Source: Bacteroidia bacterium
GTDB lineage: Bacteria > Bacteroidota > Bacteroidia > Bacteroidales > UBA932
DNA: 64,000 bases
Direction of reading: 5' to 3'
Assembly: GCA_021153285.1 (NCBI GenBank)
Contig: JAGKTT010000010.1
Location: forward strand, 9,888 to 73,887
Part shown: positions 44,048 through 51,311 of the stretch, in pieces
Layout of the letters: each line of letters begins with the position of its first letter
Numbering within the stretch: the stretch's first letter is position 1
Position numbers and translations under genes: made by a program
Notes under the pieces: model-generated
Told to the model about the DNA's origin: nothing
Databases searched by the model: none
What the model saw: the letters and a program-made list of their open reading frames with translations, nothing else

Positions 44048-44677
44048 TTATCTGTTTTCCTGAAGCCACTGGGCCATTGCGCGAAGGGCCTTGCCTCTGT
44101 GGGAGATGGCGTTCTTCTCATCTTCCGAAATGTCCGCAAGAGTGAGACCTGGATATTCATCAGCGATAAAGATAGGATCGTAACCGAATCCGCCGTTGCC
44201 TGACTTCTCACGGGCAATCTCTCCTTCAAGAGTTCCCTCGAACATCTTTATCTTGCCGTCTATGATCAATGTGACGACGCTTTTGAAACGCGCTCTTCTG
44301 GATACCGGCTTGGTCTTCAGACCGAACTCTTCGGCCATATGTGCCTCGCCTTCGATAACTGAAAGTTCATAAAGAACCTTGTCCATATTGGCGTTGAAGT
44401 CCTTTCCTTCTCCTGCATATCTTGCGGTATAGACTCCCGGAGCTCCGCCAAGAGCATCCACTTCAAGTCCTGTATCGTCTGCAAAGCAGTCGCAGCCGAG
44501 CTTGTCATAAAGATATTGAGCTTTCTGCAATGAATTGGCTCTCAATGTATTTCCTGTTTCCGGTATATCCTCTTCTATACCTGCCTGTGCGAGGGAAACG
44601 AGCTCAAAGCCCTCACCTAAAATTTCTGATGCTTCACGAAGTTTTCCGATATTGCCCGTTGCAAATACTATTTTCAT
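44048..44677 (-). CDS. rdgB: XTP/dITP diphosphatase (RdgB/HAM1)
   Basis: A housecleaning enzyme that hydrolyses dITP, ITP and XTP to the monophosphates. The 209-residue product has the family start MKIVFATGNIGKLREASEIL, the ETGNTLRANSLQKA loop, DDTGLEVDALGGAPGVYTARYAG and GGFGYDPIF, with SHRGKAL near the C-terminus. All are intact. It is the first gene of an rdgB-recO operon. A minus-strand TACCTTTG (44703-44710) lies 25 bp upstream. Confidence 0.95.
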   Translation of the reverse strand: MKIVFATGNIGKLREASEILGEGFELVSLAQAGIEEDIPETGNTLRANSLQKAQYLYDKLGCDCFADDTGLEVDALGGAPGVYTARYAGEGKDFNANMDKVLYELSVIEGEAHMAEEFGLKTKPVSRRARFKSVVTLIIDGKIKMFEGTLEGEIAREKSGNGGFGYDPIFIADEYPGLTLADISEDEKNAISHRGKALRAMAQWLQENR

Positions 44678-44702
44678 AATCTTTTCCTACTAAAAACCAC
44701 TG

Positions 44703-44710
44703 CAAAGGTA
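44703..44710 (-). promoter_or_regulatory. Promoter -7 element for rdgB-recO
   Basis: TACCTTTG on the minus strand fits TAnnTTTG. It is close to the divergent ctpA -7 element; no clear -33 element. Confidence 0.45.
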
Positions 44711-44722
44711 TAAATAATTTCG

Positions 44723-44730
44723 TATTTTTG
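44723..44730 (+). promoter_or_regulatory. Promoter -7 element for the S41 peptidase operon
   Basis: TATTTTTG fits TAnnTTTG, 49 bp before the start codon at 44780. No -33 TTTG at the ideal spacing. Confidence 0.5.
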
Positions 44731-44779
44731 TGGCATTATATATGAGGACAATAAGGATGCCTCACCAAAGACAGATAAT

Positions 44780-46387
44780 ATGAAAAGATACATTATAGCA
44801 CTCACATTGGTCTTGTCAGCAGTCCAGACCGTTTCGGCACAGTCACATAATTTCAAGCTCGGACAGTGGAGCGAAATCCAGAATTCGATAATCAAGGAAC
44901 TTAACCGTTCCTATGTAGATTCACTTCCTGTCGACAGGATTATGAGGGCTGGAGTCAATGCAATGCTCGAAGAACTGGATCCTTATACCATATATATTCC
45001 CGAAGAAGAGAATGAGGATCTGCAGATGCTGCTTTCCAAGACATATGGAGGTATAGGAGCAATCATTCACAAGAAGGTCGGAGAAAATGTCATCATCAAT
45101 GAGCCATACGCGGGTTCTCCGGCGGAGAAATACGGGCTTCAGTGCGGTGACGAGATAATTCAGATCGACGGAGTACCTACCAAGGATCTGGAAACGAAGG
45201 AGAGCAGCGACAGGATGAAGGGTAAGCCTGGCACAACCGTAGTATTCAAGGTAAAGAAGGTCCGCACAGGAGATACGTTGGATATCAATATTGTCCGCGA
45301 GCGTATCCATTTTCCGGACATCGAGTATGCCGGTATGCTGGACGATACCACAGGATACATACTTCAGACCGGATTCACAGATAATGTTTCGGGAGAGATC
45401 CGCACGAAATTCCAGGAGCTCAAGAAGCAAGGGATGAAGCGTCTGGTTCTCGATCTTCGTGGAAACGGAGGAGGTCTTATGAGCGAAGCCATCAATATCG
45501 TATCACTCTTCGTACCGAAAGGATCCCTTGCAGTTACGTCAAAGGGTAATACAGAAGAATCTGTCAGAAAATTCCACACCACCACAGAACCTATTGACAC
45601 ACAGATCCCTATCATCGTTATGATCGACTCAGGTTCTGCATCTTCATCAGAAATCGTATCAGGAGCTCTCCAGGATCTGGACAGGGCTACGATTATGGGA
45701 AAGAGAAGCTATGGAAAGGGACTTGTACAGTCCATAATGCCGCTTCCATACAATGGTCAGATGAAGATCACCACAGCTAAATATTATACTCCGAGCGGAC
45801 GTTGCGTACAGGCGATAGATTACTCCAGCCGCAATGAGGACGGTAGCGTAGGGCATATTCCTGATTCGCTTACCAGAGAGTTCAGGACTGCCGGAGGACG
45901 AATAGTAAGAGATGGTGGCGGAATCACTCCGGATGTGGACATTGACTTTCCTGACTACAGCAGACTTGTATATGCGCTTGTGCTTGGAGGCGTGATCGAC
46001 CAGTATGTGATCGATTATGCAAGAAGACACGAAAGCATCCCGGCTGTGGATGACTTCCATTACACAGATGATGATTTCGAGGATTTCGTCAGATTCGCCA
46101 AGACCCAGGACTTTGACTACCGCAGCAGCGCCAAGACTCTTTACGACCAGATGAAGAAGGAGCTGGAGAAGGACGGACTAGCGGAGTCTATGAAACCTGA
46201 GCTGGATGCTCTGGAAAAAGCGTTGGAGATGGACAAGGAAAGGTTCATCCGTCTGAAGAAGGACGAGATCATTCCTTTCATCGAGGAAGAACTGGCTACA
46301 CGCTACTGGTTCCAGGAAGCAGGAGTAAAAATACGTCTCCGCTACGACGAGCAGCTCAAGACCGCACTGACAAAACCAATGATATGA
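44780..46387 (+). CDS. S41-family C-terminal processing protease (CtpA-like)
   Basis: A 535-residue periplasmic serine protease with a signal peptide (ending TVSAQ, residue 21). A PDZ domain (about 85-170) contains YGGIGAIIHK, SPAEKYGLQCGDEIIQIDG. The S41 core follows with catalytic Ser288 in DSGSASSSEI and Lys313 in SYGKGLVQ, 25 residues apart as in Prc/CtpA. The C-terminal 130 residues form a helical extension common in Bacteroidota. It trims or degrades envelope proteins from their C-termini. Its last four bases (ATGA, 46384-46387) overlap the start of the HAD gene, implying translational coupling. Confidence 0.93.
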   Translation: MKRYIIALTLVLSAVQTVSAQSHNFKLGQWSEIQNSIIKELNRSYVDSLPVDRIMRAGVNAMLEELDPYTIYIPEEENEDLQMLLSKTYGGIGAIIHKKVGENVIINEPYAGSPAEKYGLQCGDEIIQIDGVPTKDLETKESSDRMKGKPGTTVVFKVKKVRTGDTLDINIVRERIHFPDIEYAGMLDDTTGYILQTGFTDNVSGEIRTKFQELKKQGMKRLVLDLRGNGGGLMSEAINIVSLFVPKGSLAVTSKGNTEESVRKFHTTTEPIDTQIPIIVMIDSGSASSSEIVSGALQDLDRATIMGKRSYGKGLVQSIMPLPYNGQMKITTAKYYTPSGRCVQAIDYSSRNEDGSVGHIPDSLTREFRTAGGRIVRDGGGITPDVDIDFPDYSRLVYALVLGGVIDQYVIDYARRHESIPAVDDFHYTDDDFEDFVRFAKTQDFDYRSSAKTLYDQMKKELEKDGLAESMKPELDALEKALEMDKERFIRLKKDEIIPFIEEELATRYWFQEAGVKIRLRYDEQLKTALTKPMI

Positions 46388-46995
46388 TAGTACTATTCGA
46401 TTTCGACGGTGTGATTGCAGACACCGAGACCCAATATACTGAATTCTGGAACAGAATCGGAAGGGAATACCTCGACCAGGAAGACTTCGGTCACACAATA
46501 AAAGGACAGACACTTGTCCAGATATTCGAAAAATATTTCGGATCAAGGCCCAAGGTGCAGGATGAAATCGTGCCTCAGCTCAATGAGTTCGAAGCAAATA
46601 TGTCGTATGACTACGTCCCAGGGGTATATAAGTTTATGCAGGAACTCAAGGCAGCCGGGATACGCTCGGCCATAGTCACAAGTTCCAATGATGTCAAGAT
46701 GGCCAATGCATACAAGGCTCATCCAGAGCTTATTGAACTTGTGGATATGGTGCTCACCAGCGAACATTTCTCCAAGTCAAAGCCGGATCCGGAATGCTTT
46801 CTGAAGGGAATGGAGTTTCTTGGAGGCACCCCGGAAGAGACAATCGTATTCGAGGATTCATTCCACGGTATTGCAGCAGGTCGTGCTGCCGGGGCCAAGG
46901 TTGTTGGACTGGCCACTACAAACAAGAGAGAGGCAATCGCCCCTCTCTGTGATATGGTCATCGATGATTTCTTAGGGTTCTCGTTAACTGAATAG
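46384..46995 (+). CDS. HAD-superfamily hydrolase (beta-phosphoglucomutase-like)
   Basis: A 203-residue cytoplasmic phosphatase or mutase of HAD subfamily IA. Motif I is LFDFDGVIADTE with Asp6 and Asp8; motif II IVTSSN; motif III Lys in SKSKPDPECFLKGM; motif IV VFEDSFHGIAAGRAAGAKVVG. The PDPE segment and cap size fit the beta-phosphoglucomutase/phosphatase group. The substrate cannot be told from sequence. It is translationally coupled to the S41 protease gene by an ATGA overlap, a pairing without obvious functional logic. Confidence 0.88.
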   Translation: MIVLFDFDGVIADTETQYTEFWNRIGREYLDQEDFGHTIKGQTLVQIFEKYFGSRPKVQDEIVPQLNEFEANMSYDYVPGVYKFMQELKAAGIRSAIVTSSNDVKMANAYKAHPELIELVDMVLTSEHFSKSKPDPECFLKGMEFLGGTPEETIVFEDSFHGIAAGRAAGAKVVGLATTNKREAIAPLCDMVIDDFLGFSLTE

Positions 46996-47017
46996 TTTTC
47001 GTAACCTCGGCAGATAT

Positions 47018-47299
47018 CTATTTCAGATAAGATTTGAGCGCATCGACATAATTTTCGAAGGCATTAAGGCCGACCGGAGTGATGCGGCATATTGTGCGAG
47101 GCTTTTTCCCTTCAAAAGTTTTCTCTACTGATATATAACCGGCTTCCGAGAGTTTATCCAGCTGGACACTCAGGTTGCCGGCTGTTGCATTTGCAGTCTC
47201 ACGGAGATACACAAAATCAGCCTCCTCAAGTTCTACAAGCAGTGACATAACTGCCAGACGCAGCTCGGAATGAAGTAAAGGGTCCAGTTTCTTGAACAT
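47018..47299 (-). CDS. Small winged-helix transcriptional regulator (HTH_34 type)
   Basis: A 93-residue MarR/ArsR-like regulator consisting of a single winged-helix domain: FVYLRETANATAGNLSVQLDKLSEAGYISVEKTFEGKKPRTICRITPVGLNAFENYV. This matches the HTH_34 type (YjcF/DUF-associated regulators). It follows the membrane protein gene by 4 bp on the same strand. In Bacteroidota this pairing is common, and the regulator presumably controls its own operon. Confidence 0.88.
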   Translation of the reverse strand: MFKKLDPLLHSELRLAVMSLLVELEEADFVYLRETANATAGNLSVQLDKLSEAGYISVEKTFEGKKPRTICRITPVGLNAFENYVDALKSYLK

Positions 47300-47303
47300 A
47301 TCT

Positions 47304-47882
47304 CTATCGGTTATTGCGGTTCATCATTATACCCGGCAGGATCAGTGACACTACAGATGCAACTGAAAAGGCCAATGTCACATCACAGGTCCTGAACATA
47401 CAAAGAGCCACCACACCTCCAATACCTGTAATGAAGCCTCCGATAGTGATGAAACGGTTCTTAAGCACCATTCCGGTCATAGCGGCAGCATATCCAAGCA
47501 GAGTCATAGTTATAACTCCTATATATTCAGCAGCAATAAAGGACAAAGCCCCGGCCGTTAAAAGTGCAAATATACCATATCCTATCCAAATCTGCCCAAT
47601 TGTGTCATTGACAAAATTCCTGGCGCCCTTGATTTCCTTATCTTTCAGATATATATGTGAGAGTGGCCAGCCGGTGAGAGGTATCCCGAACCATAGAAAA
47701 TTCCACAGAAGGTTGTCCGTAGTTCTCAATAGAAGCCAGATGACAACAGAGAACACCAGGACTATAGCACCCCATAATATCATCGGAGTACCGGCATTCC
47801 TTTCAAAATCCTTTCTGCTTTTAGCAATTGCATCACTTATTACCTGAAGGCTCTGCTCAGGTGTCATTTCATTAGTTTCCAT
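47304..47882 (-). CDS. Integral membrane protein paired with an HTH regulator
   Basis: A 192-residue protein with an N-terminal cytoplasmic segment (METNEMTPEQSLQVISDAIAKSRKDFERN) and about five to six transmembrane helices, among them MILWGAIVLVFSVVIWLLL and IGYGIFALLTAGALSFI. No enzymatic motif is recognised. Homologues occur directly upstream of small HTH regulators across Bacteroidota; function unknown. The frame is open to 47972, but the promoter at 47970-48001 overlaps that region, so ATG at 47882 is chosen. Confidence 0.82.
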   Translation of the reverse strand: METNEMTPEQSLQVISDAIAKSRKDFERNAGTPMILWGAIVLVFSVVIWLLLRTTDNLLWNFLWFGIPLTGWPLSHIYLKDKEIKGARNFVNDTIGQIWIGYGIFALLTAGALSFIAAEYIGVITMTLLGYAAAMTGMVLKNRFITIGGFITGIGGVVALCMFRTCDVTLAFSVASVVSLILPGIMMNRNNR

Positions 47883-47969
47883 TTCCAAGTAATTAAGAAT
47901 TAAACATTTGAGCTTCCCCACTCCCCTTCCGGACGGGAAGATCGGAAGTATTGTCCCGCGATGACGACA

Positions 47970-48001
47970 CAAATATAAACAAGTTTATTTTATAAACCAA
48001 A
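47970..48001 (-). promoter_or_regulatory. Promoter for the membrane protein / HTH operon (TTTG-N20-TATATTTG)
   Basis: On the minus strand TTTG (47998-48001) and TATATTTG (47970-47977) are exactly 20 bp apart. The resulting leader of about 80 nt includes a C-rich palindromic stretch (about 47910-47950). Confidence 0.8.
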
Positions 48002-48038
48002 TAAAAGAAAAGATAAATTCTTGATTCTTTTGTCAAAA

Positions 48039-48170
48039 CCTTCGAACACACTGATCGTTGTCCCTTTGTCTGCATTGCACTTCTATGTGTTCCAAGGTAT
48101 TTCGCAAACTACCTTCGAACACGCCAAGCATTATCGAGCGCATTGTCCGCAGCAAACACGTGTTCCAAGG
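48039..48170. repeat. Two-unit dyad repeat, 73-bp period (CRISPR-like geometry)
   Basis: CCTTCGAACAC occurs at 48039-48049 and 48112-48122, and GTGTTCCAAGG at 48087-48097 and 48160-48170; both pairs are 73 bp apart. Read as GTGTTCCAAGG - 14 bp - CCTTCGAACAC (48087-48122) it forms one 36-bp partly palindromic repeat, flanked on each side by exactly 37 bp of unrelated sequence and then by half repeats. No cas gene is in the window. It lies in the 356-bp interval between the membrane protein gene and the gamma-carbonic anhydrase gene, which otherwise holds only promoters. Confidence 0.6.
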
Positions 48171-48184
48171 TTTCATATCTTTGA

Positions 48185-48217
48185 TTTGCATATTTCTCCA
48201 AGGATTCATTAACTTTG
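48185..48217 (+). promoter_or_regulatory. Promoter for the gamma-carbonic anhydrase gene (TTTG-N21-TAACTTTG)
   Basis: TTTG at 48185-48188 and TAACTTTG at 48210-48217 with a 21-bp spacer, 21 bp before the ATG at 48239. Confidence 0.75.
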
Positions 48218-48238
48218 GCCAGATTAAACAATCGTATA

Positions 48239-48745
48239 ATGGCAATCATCAAGGAACTCAAGGGCGACACGCCCATCATCGGGGAGCGCGCGTTTCTGGC
48301 GGAGACGGCGACAATCATCGGCACAGTGACAATGGGAGACGACTGCAGCATATGGTACGGGGCGGTACTGCGTGGCGACGTGGGAGCGATCAGCATCGGG
48401 GACCGCGTGAACATCCAGGACAATGCCGTCCTCCACGCTACATACCAGAAATCCGAATGCATCATAGGAAATGACGTGTCAATCGGTCACGGGGCCAATG
48501 TGCACGGATGCATCATCGGAAATGATGTCATTGTGGGAATGGGTGCAATCGTGATGGACAATACTGTCGTGCCGGACGGAACCATCATTGCCGCAGGAGC
48601 AGTCGTTCCTGCCAATCAGACTCTTGAACCGGGTATCTGGGCGGGAATCCCAGCAAGAAAGATCAAGGACGGATCGGAAGCCATACGCGAAAAGGCCAAC
48701 GCAAATGCAGACCACTATCTGATGTATAAGAAATGGTACGAATAG
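48239..48745 (+). CDS. Gamma-class carbonic anhydrase family protein
   Basis: A left-handed beta-helix trimer protein built of hexapeptide repeats (IIGTVTMGDDCSIWYGAVLRGDVGAISIGDRVNIQDNAVLHATY). The metal ligands of the gamma-carbonic anhydrase fold are visible: a histidine in VLHATYQ and two in SIGHGANVHG. The C-terminus has the usual helix (SEAIREKANANADHYLMYKKWYE). The 168-residue length fits YrdA/PaaY-like proteins, which may be carbonic anhydrases or have another role. Upstream in-frame codons to 48215 are excluded by the promoter at 48185-48217. Confidence 0.92.
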   Translation: MAIIKELKGDTPIIGERAFLAETATIIGTVTMGDDCSIWYGAVLRGDVGAISIGDRVNIQDNAVLHATYQKSECIIGNDVSIGHGANVHGCIIGNDVIVGMGAIVMDNTVVPDGTIIAAGAVVPANQTLEPGIWAGIPARKIKDGSEAIREKANANADHYLMYKKWYE

Positions 48746-48860
48746 AGAATGTACGCCCATCTCTTTGGAAACACCATTTATTATTTTAACCTGAGATAGT
48801 CTAAAGTCAACCGAAGGATATTTTCCTTCAAAATTTGCATATAGCTCCGAAAACATTGAC

Positions 48861-49001
48861 CGAAAGCACAAATTCGACCGTTTTCGTGCTTTTGAACTGG
48901 GAAAATGATGTCGAAAGCACAAATTCGACCGTTTTTGTGCTTTTAACTAGAAAAAATGATGTCGAAAGCACAAAAGAGGCTAAATTTGTTCTTTTGACGC
49001 A
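48861..49001. repeat. 51-bp tandem hairpin repeat, about 2.7 copies
   Basis: CGAAAGCACAAATTCGACCG starts at 48861 and 48912, and a diverged third unit starts at 48963: exact 51-bp period. Each complete unit contains the dyad AAAGCAC - 16 bp - GTGCTTT (48863-48869 with 48886-48892; 48914-48920 with 48937-48943). The third unit has changed to contain TAAATTTG, a promoter-like element. The 269-bp gap between the carbonic anhydrase and methyltransferase genes contains nothing else recognisable. Confidence 0.88.
48981..48988 (+). promoter_or_regulatory. Promoter -7 element for the SpoU methyltransferase gene
   Basis: TAAATTTG fits TAnnTTTG, 27 bp before the ATG at 49015, within the third, diverged 51-bp repeat unit. 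Confidence 0.5.
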
Positions 49002-49014
49002 GAGGTTGAATTAT

Positions 49015-49830
49015 ATGAGAATCGAAAGCATAACATCAGCGCAGAATCCTAAGATAAAGGATCTGCTGGCACTTCAGGAGAAATCCAAGGAGAGAAGAAA
49101 GAAGGGATTGTTCGTGGTCGAGGGACGACGTGAGCTGCTTCATTGCATCGAGGCCGGATATGAACCATATACCGTGTTCGTATGCCCGGAGATATTGTCC
49201 GAAGGGAATTTTGATGAGATTGGCAGGAAATGCGATTGTCCTTTCATCGAGATTCCGCAGCATCTTTACGACAAGGTGGCGTACCGCGGCGGCACTGAGG
49301 GAGTGATCGCCGAGCTCCGCTGCAAAGAGATGAGCCTTGAGGCGCTGAAGCTCAGGAAGGACCCGCTGGTGGTGGTGCTGGAGGCGGTGGAGAAGCCGGG
49401 CAATCTGGGGGCGGTGCTTCGTAGCGCGGATGCATCGGGAGTGGACGCGGTGATCGTCTGCGACCCATTGACAGATATGTACAATCCTAACCTTATCCGA
49501 TCGAGCATCGGGGCAATATTCACCGTACCGGTGGCGACTGCCAATTCGGAAGAGACAATCAATTGGCTGAAAACCAAGAATATCAAGATCTACACTGCTC
49601 AGCTTCAGGATTCCGAGTGGTATTATGATACTGATATGAAGGGCGGCACTGCGATCGTTATGGGCACAGAGGCGACTGGTCTGACTGATGTCTGGAGAAA
49701 GGCGGCCGATGCCCATATCAAGATTCCGATGCTGGGCAAGCTTGACTCGCTTAATGTGTCGGTTTCGGCAGCGATATTGATGTTCGAGGCTGTGAGGCAG
49801 CGCAAGAGTGCAAAAGGTAACGCACTATAA
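49015..49830 (+). CDS. SpoU/TrmH-family RNA 2'-O-methyltransferase
   Basis: A 271-residue SPOUT methyltransferase that would methylate a ribose 2'-OH in rRNA or tRNA. The N-terminal substrate-binding domain (SITSAQNPKIKDLLAL ... GLFVVEGRRELLHCI) precedes the SpoU domain: motif 1 VVLEAVEKPGNLGAVLRSADASG, motif 2 IVMGTEATGLTD, and motif 3 IPMLGKLDSLNVSVSAAILMFEAVRQR. It resembles RlmB-like enzymes; the exact target is unknown. The frame is open to 48835 through the 51-bp repeats, whose length is a multiple of three, but the family start is MRIESITSAQNPK at 49015. Confidence 0.92.
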   Translation: MRIESITSAQNPKIKDLLALQEKSKERRKKGLFVVEGRRELLHCIEAGYEPYTVFVCPEILSEGNFDEIGRKCDCPFIEIPQHLYDKVAYRGGTEGVIAELRCKEMSLEALKLRKDPLVVVLEAVEKPGNLGAVLRSADASGVDAVIVCDPLTDMYNPNLIRSSIGAIFTVPVATANSEETINWLKTKNIKIYTAQLQDSEWYYDTDMKGGTAIVMGTEATGLTDVWRKAADAHIKIPMLGKLDSLNVSVSAAILMFEAVRQRKSAKGNAL

Positions 49831-49841
49831 TCCAACATCTT

Positions 49842-50660
49842 ATGAAACACTGTAGATTCGGTCTGATAGGTCATCCGATAGCGCATTCGCTCTCCCCTGC
49901 TCTCTTCAAGGCAGGATATGAGGGGCGTTACCACTACGAGCTGATAGAGGGAGAGGATTTCGAAGAGTCATACCAGAAATTTCTGGAAGAATATGACGGA
50001 ATCAATGTTACTGCTCCGTTCAAGGAACTGGCATTCTCCAAGGCAGATATATTGTCCCCTGAGTGCGAGGCTGTGGGGGCGACGAATCTGCTGGTAAAGA
50101 CTCATCAGGGGGTGAAGGCTTTCAATTCGGACTTTCTTGGAGTCAGGATGTGGCTGGAGGAAGTGGCTGGCAAGGTAGGATCAAGCATTTCTTATACCGA
50201 CCGGCCTTCAAGCACCAATGGCAGCCATCCAGAAAACATATCCGTTCTGATAGTCGGGTTAGGCGGGGCAGGAAAGGCTGCGGCCGCAGCGGCAGAGTCA
50301 CTTGGAATGGAGGTAGTCAGAATGAACAGGACAGTCAGGGATGAGATGACAAGACCATTGGACGATTTCATAGAATGCTTCAGAGAAGCTGACATAATCA
50401 TTTACAATATCCCTGCTGCCATCCCAGTCCTCTGTGAGCTGACAGACAGCGACTTCACTCCTGGCAAACCTAAGTTCATCCTGGAGGCCAACTACAAGAA
50501 TCCTTCATTTGACAAGACCCTTCTGGCAAAGATGCAGGCGGCAAATCCCCTGGCACGATATACCGGTGGCAAGATCTGGCTTCTGTATCAGGCGGCGACC
50601 GGATATGATATTTTTACAGGTGAAAAGCCTGATTTGGGAAGGATGGCTGATGTTTTGTAA
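49842..50660 (+). CDS. aroE: Shikimate dehydrogenase
   Basis: AroE reduces 3-dehydroshikimate to shikimate with NADPH in aromatic amino acid synthesis. The 272-residue product has the shikimate-binding FGLIGHPIAHSLSP, catalytic Lys61 in INVTAPFKE and Asp97 in NSDFLG, the NADP-binding loop VLIVGLGGAGKAAAAAAESLG and the basic-patch NRT. The stretch before the NADP loop (SSISYTDRPSSTNGSHPENIS, residues about 114-134) is a longer linker than usual. It follows the methyltransferase gene by 11 bp and is probably co-transcribed. Confidence 0.94.
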   Translation: MKHCRFGLIGHPIAHSLSPALFKAGYEGRYHYELIEGEDFEESYQKFLEEYDGINVTAPFKELAFSKADILSPECEAVGATNLLVKTHQGVKAFNSDFLGVRMWLEEVAGKVGSSISYTDRPSSTNGSHPENISVLIVGLGGAGKAAAAAAESLGMEVVRMNRTVRDEMTRPLDDFIECFREADIIIYNIPAAIPVLCELTDSDFTPGKPKFILEANYKNPSFDKTLLAKMQAANPLARYTGGKIWLLYQAATGYDIFTGEKPDLGRMADVL

Positions 50661-50726
50661 GAAAATATCACTATCTTGCGGAGTTTTTGGGCCAAGCCCA
50701 TTTAAAAGATACTAAAAACAGATAAT

Positions 50727-51275
50727 ATGTCATTAAACAAAGCTATGCTGATCGGTAACGTTGGACGCGACCCTGAAGTACGTTACCTTGATGGAAAAGA
50801 CGGAAATGCAAAAGTGGCGACATTCACATTGGCCACAACCGAGAGGTACAGGGACCGTAACGGTGAAACACGTGAAAACACAGAATGGCACAACATCGTG
50901 GCTTGGAGAAGCACTGCTGATGTCGTGGAGAGATTCGTAAGAAAAGGCACTCAGGTGTATATAGAGGGACGCATCCGCACCCGTTCGTGGGATGACCAGA
51001 CTGGCAACAAGAGATACACTACTGAGATCATTGCAGACAATCTCCAGCTTCTTGGAAAGAAATCCGACAATCCTGGAGCACAGCAGGGCGGATACTCTCA
51101 GCAGGGACAGACTTACCAGCAGCCAGGTTACGCACCTGCGCCACAGCAGCCTGCATACACTCAGCCGGCACAGCCTTCTTATCAGCCGCAGCAGCCTCAG
51201 GCATTCTCACAGCCTCAGCCTGCCCAGCCAGTGGATATAGCCAATGACGGTCCGGAGGACGATCTCCCATTCTAA
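50727..51275 (+). CDS. ssb: Single-stranded DNA-binding protein
   Basis: SSB coats single-stranded DNA during replication and repair. The 182-residue protein has an N-terminal OB fold (MSLNKAMLIGNVGRDPEVRYLDG ... TEWHNIVAWRSTADVVERFVRKGTQVYIEGRI), a glutamine/proline-rich disordered linker (about 115-170) and the acidic protein-interaction tip ending DDLPF. The gene follows aroE by 66 bp; that gap contains a small dyad TGGGC / GCCCA (50688-50700) and a promoter-like TATCTTGC. purA lies 36 bp downstream. Confidence 0.96.
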   Translation: MSLNKAMLIGNVGRDPEVRYLDGKDGNAKVATFTLATTERYRDRNGETRENTEWHNIVAWRSTADVVERFVRKGTQVYIEGRIRTRSWDDQTGNKRYTTEIIADNLQLLGKKSDNPGAQQGGYSQQGQTYQQPGYAPAPQQPAYTQPAQPSYQPQQPQAFSQPQPAQPVDIANDGPEDDLPF

Positions 51276-51311
51276 CACCCTGATAATTAACAGAATAACA
51301 ATATACCAGCA

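Noticed and set aside
47883..47972. Upstream start of the membrane protein at 47972
   Set aside because: It overlaps the operon's own -7 element, and the extra residues are translation of the C-rich leader.
48039..48170. Calling the 73-bp-period repeat a CRISPR array
   Set aside because: Only one complete repeat is present, the flanking repeats are halves, and no cas gene or leader is seen. I list it as a repeat with CRISPR-like spacing only.
48835..49014. An N-terminal extension of 60 residues on the SpoU methyltransferase
   Set aside because: It is translation of the 51-bp tandem repeats, which keep the frame by chance of length; the family start is at 49015 and a -7 element lies inside the repeats.
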